Shown one piece after another: positions 16,937 to 23,070 of a stretch of DNA of 26,291 nt. The DNA is from an uncultured Muribaculum sp. (GTDB taxonomy: Bacteria > Bacteroidota > Bacteroidia > Bacteroidales > Muribaculaceae). Below the pieces are notes generated by a model. The model ran no database searches and was not told the origin of the DNA. It worked only from the letters and a program-made list of their open reading frames with translations. Made by a program: the position numbers and the translations under genes. Within the stretch, counting starts at the first letter, position 1. Every line of letters starts with the position of its first letter. The DNA lies in contig CAJUTE010000036.1 of NCBI GenBank assembly GCA_910589555.1, positions 3,195 through 29,485 of the forward strand. The letters are read 5' to 3'.

Positions 16937-17030
16937 TTCTGTCGGTAGCCGGGTGCCGAGCGAAGCGAGACGCCCGGAAATAATGCAATGTAATTTTGAT
17001 TCTGAAAGAATCATCCGTGTATGACGCCGA
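16937..17030 (+). repeat. Two-hairpin terminal element of array B
   Basis: The layout matches the terminal element of array A: TTCTGTCGGTAGCC, then a G/C hairpin at 16949-16977 (arms CCGGGTG/CGCCCGG, inner GC-GAA-GC), then GATTCT-GAA-AGAATC at 16998-17012. It stops 26 bp short of the phosphoesterase stop codon, so it may also serve as that gene's transcript end. Confidence 0.8.
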
Positions 17031-17056
17031 TGCAATTATGACATTTTTTGGGGATT

Positions 17057-18061
17057 TTATTTTTTCTTTTTGCGTTTTTTGCCGGTGAAATCGGCGGGAT
17101 ACGACACTTTGTCGATGACCTCATCGTCGCGGAGCCTTACCCAGGTGTCGAGACTCTTCTCCCCTTCTTTCAGGACAATGATACGGGCACCGTTCTTGCC
17201 GATGTGATTGTAGACGGTGTTTCCACCGGAATATCTGCCATAGCCCAGCAACACGCCGTAGTAATCCACCACATAGTCATTGTCGTGGTCATGACCGAAG
17301 AATATGCCCATGACATCGCCACGCTCCTTTACGGCAGTGAACATTCCGGAGTTCAACGCCGGACAGCACACCTTTTCGCCCTTGGTTCCATAGCCCATGT
17401 TCTCATTGTCATCCCAAGCCGTAGACACCTCAGGAAGAGGGATGTGGAAAAACATCAGCGATGGAAGCGTGTCGCCGTCATTTTTCACCTGATAAGCCCA
17501 GCTCAGATCCTTGTACCACATCACCTGCTCGGGTTTCAGCCAAGCATATTTGCCGATACCCTTTATCGGGGTAGACCTATGGGAATCAAGGCAGTACAGC
17601 ACACTTGCCACGCTGTCGCTCTTTGCCGACAGCACCTCTATCGCATAGTCAGGGCTGTCGATGCCGGGATTGCGCGGCGGCATGACCGAGTAAGGAAGAG
17701 GCTGCAAGAAGTCATATATCTGAGCATGATCGAGTTCAAATTGGGTGTCGTGATTGCCAAACACGAAAGCAAACGGAATCTTGCGTTGGAGTATGGGCCG
17801 CAGAATAGCTTTAAATCCGTCTATAACAGAATCGGAATACACCTGATCGCCTGTGAACATCACAAGGTCGGGCTGCTCGGCTGTAATAACCTCCTCGATG
17901 CACTTCACGGTGGCTTCCGACGCGCTCTTGCCCACCTTGAAATGATTGTCGGTGAACTGGGCTATCTTAAACTCTCCCTCGGGATTGAAACGAAGCTCGG
18001 TTTTAGCAAACATGGCAGCCCCTGCAAGGACTGCCATGCCGAATAATATTTTACGTAGCAT
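17057..18061 (-). CDS. Exported calcineurin-like metallophosphoesterase
   Basis: A 334-aa dimetal phosphoesterase with a signal peptide of about 19 residues (MLRKILFGMAVLAGAAMFA). All metal-ligand motifs are present in order: FTDNH (Asp38, His40), FTGDQ (Asp72), FGNHD (Asn103, His104), FFHIP (His206) and FFGHDHDND (His257, His259). Its architecture is that of the purple-acid-phosphatase/Dcr2-like extracytoplasmic phosphatases. The C-terminus ends in the basic tail GKKRKKKK, unusual for an exported enzyme and encoded by an A-rich tract. It starts 10 bp after the stop of the FGE-like gene, so it is probably the last gene of the tubulin-like operon, though it might only be a passenger. Substrate is unknown. 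Confidence 0.92.
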   Translation of the reverse strand: MLRKILFGMAVLAGAAMFAKTELRFNPEGEFKIAQFTDNHFKVGKSASEATVKCIEEVITAEQPDLVMFTGDQVYSDSVIDGFKAILRPILQRKIPFAFVFGNHDTQFELDHAQIYDFLQPLPYSVMPPRNPGIDSPDYAIEVLSAKSDSVASVLYCLDSHRSTPIKGIGKYAWLKPEQVMWYKDLSWAYQVKNDGDTLPSLMFFHIPLPEVSTAWDDNENMGYGTKGEKVCCPALNSGMFTAVKERGDVMGIFFGHDHDNDYVVDYYGVLLGYGRYSGGNTVYNHIGKNGARIIVLKEGEKSLDTWVRLRDDEVIDKVSYPADFTGKKRKKKK

Positions 18062-18071
18062 AAGTTATCGG

Positions 18072-19202
18072 TTATTCAGCTTCCATGACTACACGCAGAC
18101 CTGTGTTGCGATATGCTCCGTCAAGAGCCATGCGGCGACGGAAAGCGACACGAAGCTCATTGGTGCTCTCGCTGTCCCAAGCTCCGCCACGACGCACCCT
18201 GGCAGCGCCTTTTTTCACTACCACAGGATCATCGACAGCCTTTGAACCATAATTTTCCTTGGCATCCTGGCATATTTCAAACACATTTCCGCTCATGTTG
18301 TACAATCCAAGAGCATTAGGAGTCTTGGATTTCACCTCATGGGTTTTATTCAAGCAGTTGCCTATGTGCCATGCCACGGCATTGGCATCATCGCCGCCGC
18401 TATAAAGAGTTTGAGTGGGCACCTTGTTGCCTCCGCGCGCAGCATATTCCCATTCTGCTTCGGTGGGAAGACGGAACTTGGCGCCGGTCTGGGTGCTGAG
18501 ACGCTTCACAAAGTCCTCGGCATCGGCTACTGAGATGCTTTCCACCGGGAGATCGTCGCCCTTGAACTTAGAGGGATTCTCGCCCATAACGTGCTCCCAA
18601 AGCTCCTGCGACACCTCGGTTTCTCCGATATAGAACGGCTTGGAGATGGTCACCCAGTGATCAGGCTTCTCATCGTCATCGGCACCCTTCTGCTCGGCAG
18701 TGGCGCCCATCTTGAACATTCCGGCAGGCACAAGAATAAGATCAAACACCACCGGCTTGGACTCCTTCACTTTGCGTCCGCCTATCGACACGCTGCTCGC
18801 TGTGGGCTGGATGGTGACAGAAAGACGTTCCTGAAGCACCGAACCGTCAGCCTCGGAAACCTGCATGATATAGGTGGTGTTCTTTGCAAGCGGATCAAAA
18901 TCATAACGCAATGGAATATAGTTGTCCGACTTGATATTCATATAGCGGGCGCCGTCGACCATATACACCCAGTATTCGCCGTCCTTATCTTCGGTTTTGA
19001 TAATATCGCCCTCAAATACAGGATTCTGTGCTTTGATTCCGACTTTTACCAACGCGCACGGATCGCCATTGCCGTCAAGCACTTGGTGGGACACGGCGCT
19101 GATGTCGCTCGGATCAGCCGAAAATTTGGTGACCATTAGCTCCTGAGCACTTGCTGATAAAGCGAAAAGGAGTGTGATAATTGAAAGACAAAGATGTTTC
19201 AT
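18072..19202 (-). CDS. Exported FGE/SUMF1-like protein lacking the catalytic cysteines
   Basis: A 376-aa exported protein (signal MKHLCLSIITLLFALSASA). Residues 21-150 form a beta-rich N-terminal part I cannot name. Residues 154-375 are a formylglycine-generating-enzyme (SUMF1/EgtB/PvdO) domain: ILVPAGMFKMG, FYIGETEVSQELWEHVMGENPSKF, LPVESISVADAEDFVKRLS, FRLPTEAEWEYAARGG, NALGLYNMSGNVFEICQD and RVRRGGAWDS...YRNTGLRVVM. In true FGE, two cysteines lie between the RGGS strand and the GFR terminus; here that stretch (about 338-371) has none. Sulfatase activation by the usual copper-cysteine chemistry is therefore unlikely. No sulfatase gene is nearby. Such domains also serve as structural or ligand-binding modules, for example in the GldJ/GldK family, which fits the envelope character of this operon. 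It follows the NTF2-like gene by 21 bp. Confidence 0.88.
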   Translation of the reverse strand: MKHLCLSIITLLFALSASAQELMVTKFSADPSDISAVSHQVLDGNGDPCALVKVGIKAQNPVFEGDIIKTEDKDGEYWVYMVDGARYMNIKSDNYIPLRYDFDPLAKNTTYIMQVSEADGSVLQERLSVTIQPTASSVSIGGRKVKESKPVVFDLILVPAGMFKMGATAEQKGADDDEKPDHWVTISKPFYIGETEVSQELWEHVMGENPSKFKGDDLPVESISVADAEDFVKRLSTQTGAKFRLPTEAEWEYAARGGNKVPTQTLYSGGDDANAVAWHIGNCLNKTHEVKSKTPNALGLYNMSGNVFEICQDAKENYGSKAVDDPVVVKKGAARVRRGGAWDSESTNELRVAFRRRMALDGAYRNTGLRVVMEAE

Positions 19203-19223
19203 TGTTATTGTTATGAGTGGTTT

Positions 19224-20297
19224 TTAGATTTTAAAGTCAGTAGCCTTGAACGAGCATTCGATGCCCGGCTCCCATGTGCGCACATGAATCTTGGGGTGAT
19301 CCTCATCGGTGAAATCCCACAACAGGAACACACTTCCCTGGTCGCTGTAGCTGTCGGAATGCCAATCCTGCTTAAGAGTGACACCATAGTAATCGGGCTT
19401 TGCCGGATGACGCACCACGCGGTAATCGTCAAACTTCACTTTAAGGCGCTGATTGTTGGCAAACACTCTTTTAAGTCCGGCTATGTATTCCTTCTTGCCT
19501 TTCGGCTCAAACACCACGCCGTTCTGCGGCATGACATCGTTCTTCACGCGCTGGGTCACAAGCTTGCCGGTGATGATAAGCGCGTCATCGCTGAACACAT
19601 CCTCGATGAAGCGGATGTTTTTATCGCAATACGCCTTCTCAAACTGCTGGCACCAACCGATGATCATCATGCGGCGATCCTCATCCTTCAGGCGAAGCCC
19701 CTCCTTCATGATGTTGACATAGTTGGTCTTATCCATAGTGAAGTTGAAGTCGATGATCTTGCCCACAGAATTGAAATCGATGCAAAGCTCCTTCCTCATG
19801 GGACCTCCGTAAGTGTCGTTGATAGGAAGCATATTTACCCCTATATTTCTCACTTGATAGCCCGACACTCTGCCGCCCGACTTTATGGTGAGACAGTGGT
19901 CAACGATGAAATCCTCCTCGGTGGTGAAGTGGACATTATTCCATGTCATGCCTATAGTCTGCGAAGCGAGGTTATCGATGTCAAGACCGGCATAGTTCAC
20001 ATCGGTATTGTTATATGCAGCCTTATTGAGGTTGGTGAGAAGCTGGCTTATCTGCTGCTCCATCTTCTGCTTCAACTGCGGAGAGGAGATGCCGTCGGAG
20101 AACTGGAAAGTCACATCCTTGCCATAATCTTCGGTGGGCAACGGATCACCATATAAATCGGCAAAATCAAGAAGCATAAGATAGAATGCTGCCGCAGTTG
20201 CCGCATCATAGTCCTCCTTGTCGATAGCGGCATGAGCCGTGAAACTCCTCGACAAGGATAAAATCAGTATTAATGAGATTGATAAAAGCTTTTTCAT
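19224..20297 (-). CDS. Exported protein with C-terminal NTF2-like domain
   Basis: A 357-aa protein with signal peptide MKKLLSISLILILSLSRSFTAHA. I do not recognise a named family for the whole. The C-terminal half (about 210-345) reads like an NTF2/SnoaL fold: a helical start (WCQQFEKAYCDKNIRFIEDVFSDDALIITGK), then YIAGLKRVFANNQRLKVKFDDYRVV and strands YYGVTLKQDWHS and GSVFLLWDF. The N-terminal half (about 75-190) has a similar helix-then-strand order (QLLTNLNKAAY, GKIIDFNFTMD) and may be a second, degenerate copy. No catalytic residues are evident, so a binding or scaffolding role is likelier. It sits 19 bp downstream of the Pro-rich protein gene and 21 bp upstream of the FGE-like gene. Confidence 0.75.
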   Translation of the reverse strand: MKKLLSISLILILSLSRSFTAHAAIDKEDYDAATAAAFYLMLLDFADLYGDPLPTEDYGKDVTFQFSDGISSPQLKQKMEQQISQLLTNLNKAAYNNTDVNYAGLDIDNLASQTIGMTWNNVHFTTEEDFIVDHCLTIKSGGRVSGYQVRNIGVNMLPINDTYGGPMRKELCIDFNSVGKIIDFNFTMDKTNYVNIMKEGLRLKDEDRRMMIIGWCQQFEKAYCDKNIRFIEDVFSDDALIITGKLVTQRVKNDVMPQNGVVFEPKGKKEYIAGLKRVFANNQRLKVKFDDYRVVRHPAKPDYYGVTLKQDWHSDSYSDQGSVFLLWDFTDEDHPKIHVRTWEPGIECSFKATDFKI

Positions 20298-20316
20298 TGC
20301 TATATGATTGAATTTA

Positions 20317-21207
20317 TTATTTACTTAACATAAACCACACTGCCGTGCTTCCCGAATAGTTGCCAAGCCCGTCACTTGATCCGGTCTTGAAATTGTGTCG
20401 CACATCATTGTCGCCGTTACTTAAAACGGTAATAGTGTTCAAGTTATTGTCAAACACCACCCAAAAACACTTGGATGCGTCAGGGCACTCTTTTGGGCTT
20501 CCGAAAGCGAGCACCTTGCGCGCGCCACGAAATTCATTGAGCAACTGGGCGGCGCTGTTGAGATTGGGAGTTCTGAGAAGCTCCTCAATCGCTTCAGCCT
20601 GCCATGCCGAGAGTCCCGAGCCGGAGGCGATGCTGCGGTCCGGCACCTGCTGCTTGGGAGCCGGTTGCGGGGCTGAGGGACGTGGTGTCTCAACCGGTGC
20701 GGCAGGAGCCTGGGCTACAGGCTGCGGTTGCGGTTCAGGCTGCGGCTGTTGGCGAGGAGTCTCAACCGGTGCGGCGGGAGCCTGGGCTACAGGCTGCGGT
20801 TGTGGTTGCGGTTTAGGTTGCGGCTGTGCCGGCGCGCTTGTCTCGGTCACGGCAGCCGCCTGCGATGCTGCGGATGGAATACCGTAGACGCTGCACTCCA
20901 CGTAGGCGAACACGCGTATGTTGGCTCCCCTTTTGACGGTTATATATTGAGTCTGCTCAAGCCCGTCAAGACCGAGACGGCGGTCTATATGATGTTCCTT
21001 GAGCTTATCATTGATGTAATTGATCAGCGTTATATCGGCGGCCTCTTTCGCTTCTGCTTCTGTAGGCATTGTAGCTTCGCCATACAGATACCGACCGTCA
21101 AGCTTGATCATATTGATCTGTTTAGCTTCGGTCTTTTGAGCTGACACCGAGCCGATACCGGCTGTGATGAGCAATAATGCTATGATTAGTCTTAATTTCA
21201 TAATCAT
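20317..21207 (-). CDS. Exported protein with Pro/Gln-repeat linker, function unknown
   Basis: A 296-aa protein in three parts. A signal peptide (ending SVSAQ, about residue 24) leads into a small alpha/beta domain (about 30-112; EATMPTEAEAKEAADITLINYI, then ITVKRGANIRVFAYVE) that recalls the LPP20/FlgT-type N-terminal fold. A Pro/Gln/Ala linker (about 123-190) holds two copies of PQPVAQAPAAPVETPR. A C-terminal domain (about 198-296) starts GLSAWQAEAIEELLRT and has FRGARKVLAFGSPKECPDASKCFWVVFD. Two ATGs (21207, 21201) are possible; 21207 directly abuts the upstream TAA, implying coupled translation. The linker could span peptidoglycan or be a ligand for a GYF-type domain. No enzymatic motif is seen. 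Confidence 0.75.
   Translation of the reverse strand: MIMKLRLIIALLLITAGIGSVSAQKTEAKQINMIKLDGRYLYGEATMPTEAEAKEAADITLINYINDKLKEHHIDRRLGLDGLEQTQYITVKRGANIRVFAYVECSVYGIPSAASQAAAVTETSAPAQPQPKPQPQPQPVAQAPAAPVETPRQQPQPEPQPQPVAQAPAAPVETPRPSAPQPAPKQQVPDRSIASGSGLSAWQAEAIEELLRTPNLNSAAQLLNEFRGARKVLAFGSPKECPDASKCFWVVFDNNLNTITVLSNGDNDVRHNFKTGSSDGLGNYSGSTAVWFMLSK
20687..20830 (-). repeat. 72-bp tandem duplication in the Pro-rich linker
   Basis: Two adjacent 72-bp units (20687-20758 and 20759-20830) share a stretch starting GTCTCAACCGGTGCGGC that is identical over about 45 bases bar one change, then drift apart. Seventy-two bp is 24 codons, so copy number can change without a frameshift. It lies wholly inside the exported Pro-rich protein gene. 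Confidence 0.8.
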
Positions 21208-22320
21208 TTAATCGTCAAATAATGACAAAATACGTGAAATGGGGATATAGGGGGTTATTCTTGCTGTTATCTCCCCGTTTTCAATGAGAATTATCGAAGT
21301 GGGGGCAGTGAGCCTTATATTGTGGCAATATCCCTCCTTTTCGTTTTTCATTGTGAGCAGAGCCGTTATCTTCTTACTGTCAGCTTCAATCACTCCAAAG
21401 TAGGGCTTACAACCCTTACCGATGAAGTAATCGACAAACTCGCTTAACGGCATGGTAAAATATCTGTCGGAATAATCGTAACCCACCAATCGCACACGCA
21501 CCTTATAGTTGTTCACTATCTCGGTGCTCGTCACGAGATTGGCAAGGCTGTAGAGCGGATGATCATCACTGCACACGAGCTTGAACGTGGCGGAGTCAAC
21601 CGACTCATAGTAGCGGTTGGAATTGTTGTCGGGGAAGTAATATTGGTCACCTTCAAGAACCATCACCGCTGAATCGGGCGACTCTACAAGCATCGAAGCA
21701 TCCACCTGCAGCGTGTCGCGATGCACAATGGAATGTTGCGACAATCCTTCCCACAGCCGGCGCTCATTCTCCTTCATCTCAGTACCATGCAGTAGATCAT
21801 AAAAGATGGGGAAAGTGACCGCGTAAGCCACATTGCCGGCAGCATCGGTCCACCGCAGCAGATAATTGCGCCCGTCGGGATTCTCGATAGCGAGCGACAG
21901 CGTTTTGTCGGGAGCCACGGTAAGGAGCGAACGCAGATCGCCGTTGGCATATCTCACTCCATCCTCTTCAAGAGAACGCTCGACGGTCACATCCTTCAGG
22001 ATGCCCGGCAGATCAGCCTCAAGAGCCGAACGCTCAAGGAAATCGAATACCGGCAAGTCAAACAGCTCCCTTTCGTTGTTGACAAACAGGCGGTAGCCTA
22101 TGTGAGTGACAATGCCTGAATCCTTAATCACATGGACCGGACAGCCATTATGGGTGAAGGTGGTGTCGCCTCTGCCAATCGCATCATCTATCCTCAGCTT
22201 GGAGGCTATGAGTTCAAGGCGGTCAGTGGCATAGTTTACAACAGGAAGCATCGTTGCGGGCAGCATAACCGCCCACAACGATGTAAGAATCAATAATATT
22301 CCGCGCCGATCAACGACCAT
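21208..22320 (-). CDS. Membrane-anchored or exported protein of unknown function
   Basis: I do not recognise this 370-aa protein. The N-terminus MVVDRRGILLILTSLWAVMLPATML is one hydrophobic segment after a short basic head, so a signal anchor or signal peptide; the rest is hydrophilic and mixed alpha/beta. A recognisable stretch is DGRNYLLRWTDAAGNVAYAVTFPIFYDLLHG (shown in parts: DGRNYLLRWTDAAGNVAYAV, then TFPIFYDLLHG), followed by ELFDL-like and YYFPDNNSNRYYES segments. The C-terminus APTSIILIENGEITARITPY looks like a thioredoxin-unrelated beta hairpin. I prefer the ATG at 22320; one at 22329 is equally in frame. Either start overlaps the end of the zinc-ribbon gene, and its TAA abuts the next ATG, so coupling on both sides is strong. 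It probably works with those two partners at the inner membrane. Confidence 0.8.
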   Translation of the reverse strand: MVVDRRGILLILTSLWAVMLPATMLPVVNYATDRLELIASKLRIDDAIGRGDTTFTHNGCPVHVIKDSGIVTHIGYRLFVNNERELFDLPVFDFLERSALEADLPGILKDVTVERSLEEDGVRYANGDLRSLLTVAPDKTLSLAIENPDGRNYLLRWTDAAGNVAYAVTFPIFYDLLHGTEMKENERRLWEGLSQHSIVHRDTLQVDASMLVESPDSAVMVLEGDQYYFPDNNSNRYYESVDSATFKLVCSDDHPLYSLANLVTSTEIVNNYKVRVRLVGYDYSDRYFTMPLSEFVDYFIGKGCKPYFGVIEADSKKITALLTMKNEKEGYCHNIRLTAPTSIILIENGEITARITPYIPISRILSLFDD

Positions 22321-22972
22321 TGGAAGCACCTAAGGTGATCCACTTGCGGTCGCCGTTGGTACGCTGGATCTCACCCTGCACAAGGCGTCCGTTCTGGAAC
22401 TTGGTGTTCTCAATCTTATCACCGGCAGCCACGCTGGCAGTAGTGCCGTCGTTAAGATCGAAAGTATAGCTGCTGTTCACTGCCACGCTGCCACCCACTC
22501 CGTGAGGCTTGCCGCCGCTCATGGGACCTGTGTACTTGCCATAAGGGAGAGTTCCGCCGGCAGACGCGGGTTTAGGATCAGCTTTCGGTTCTTCCTTGGG
22601 CTCTTCCTTGGGTTCTTCAACCGCTGCTACAGTGTCAACGGGAGCTACGGTGTCAACCGGCTCTACTACGGGTTCTTCAACTACGGCAGTGTCTACAGGG
22701 GCAACTTCGGGCTCAGAGGAGCCGCCTGCCTGAGAAATCAGATAAACAGCCACAGCAGCCGCGATGACAACAACGCCGATGATGGCGCTCACCCACATCT
22801 TCTTCTGGGGATTGTCGCCGCCTTTGATGGGCACAAGAGTTTTTCCACACTCGGGACACACGAAGTCACCGTGATCCACAGTAACTTTCTGTTGATAATT
22901 TTTACAATCTCTGTTCACACACATTCCGGTCTTTCCGGCAGCGCGTGAACTGCGTCTTGATGGTTCAGCCAT
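22310..22972 (-). CDS. Zinc-ribbon, single-TM, MORN-like protein
   Basis: A 220-aa modular protein. Cytoplasmic part: a basic N-terminus (SRRSSRAAGKTG) and a four-cysteine zinc ribbon (Cys18/23 in CVNRDC, Cys39/42 in CPECG). A transmembrane helix follows at about 59-80 (MWVSAIIGVVVIAAAVAVYLI). The extracytoplasmic part has a Pro/Val/Glu linker (87-137, with EEPKEEPKEEPKADPKP) and a C-terminal domain (141-220) starting YGKYTGPMSGGKPHGVGG, which matches one MORN repeat and is followed by beta strands. There is no signal peptide, so the zinc ribbon should face the cytoplasm, where the tubulin-like protein is. It may couple the GTPase to the periplasmic partners. The gap to the tubulin-like gene is 98 bp and contains a strong hairpin. 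Confidence 0.82.
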   Translation of the reverse strand: MAEPSRRSSRAAGKTGMCVNRDCKNYQQKVTVDHGDFVCPECGKTLVPIKGGDNPQKKMWVSAIIGVVVIAAAVAVYLISQAGGSSEPEVAPVDTAVVEEPVVEPVDTVAPVDTVAAVEEPKEEPKEEPKADPKPASAGGTLPYGKYTGPMSGGKPHGVGGSVAVNSSYTFDLNDGTTASVAAGDKIENTKFQNGRLVQGEIQRTNGDRKWITLGASNGR

Positions 22973-23019
22973 TTCTATTTTATTTTTATAACATTAAACT
23001 ATTATCGATTTTTGCATTG

Positions 23020-23050
23020 ACAGGACGCACGCATTAATCGTGCGTCCTGT
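23020..23050. terminator. Perfect 12-bp stem-loop inside the tubulin-like operon
   Basis: ACAGGACGCACG (23020-23031) and CGTGCGTCCTGT (23039-23050) form a perfect 12-bp stem with a 7-nt loop. It starts about 20 bp after the tubulin-like stop codon. On the minus strand the stem is followed by CAATGCAAAAATC rather than a T-run, so a classic intrinsic terminator is not proven. It could attenuate transcription or protect the 3' end of the upstream message so that the GTPase and its partners are made in different amounts. Confidence 0.6.
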
Positions 23051-23070
23051 AAGCTGTCATGTCGTTGCAT

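Larger units (their letters stand above)
16152..17056. other. 905-bp convergent intergenic region without genes
   Basis: This gap lies between the stop codons of PL11 (plus strand) and the phosphoesterase (minus strand). It is almost filled by the 65-bp arrays and terminal elements listed separately. The only stretch outside them is 16615-16725, where I recognise nothing. Short open frames exist in all frames, but the 65-bp period is not a multiple of three, so the frame shifts at every unit. I found no tRNA, CRISPR or transposase. Confidence 0.8.

Noticed and set aside
16226..16948. Small open frames of about 60 codons within the repeat arrays
   Set aside because: Similar peptides appear in both arrays only because the DNA repeats; the 65-bp period changes frame each unit and no start context or conserved protein feature is seen.
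16157..17030. CRISPR array
   Set aside because: The units are contiguous with no unique spacers, the period is constant at 65 bp, and no cas gene is present.
16506..17030. Phase-variable promoter invertron
   Set aside because: Although the ends are inverted repeats, no promoter-like element or adjacent co-directional gene would be switched, and no invertase gene is in the window; kept only as a possible inversion.
18072..19202. Functional sulfatase-maturating formylglycine-generating enzyme
   Set aside because: The two catalytic cysteines are missing and no sulfatase is encoded nearby.
19194..20156. Plus-strand open frame of 320 codons
   Set aside because: It is a shadow of the NTF2-like gene, which has a signal peptide and fits the operon spacing; the translation is His/Ile/Leu-rich without motifs.
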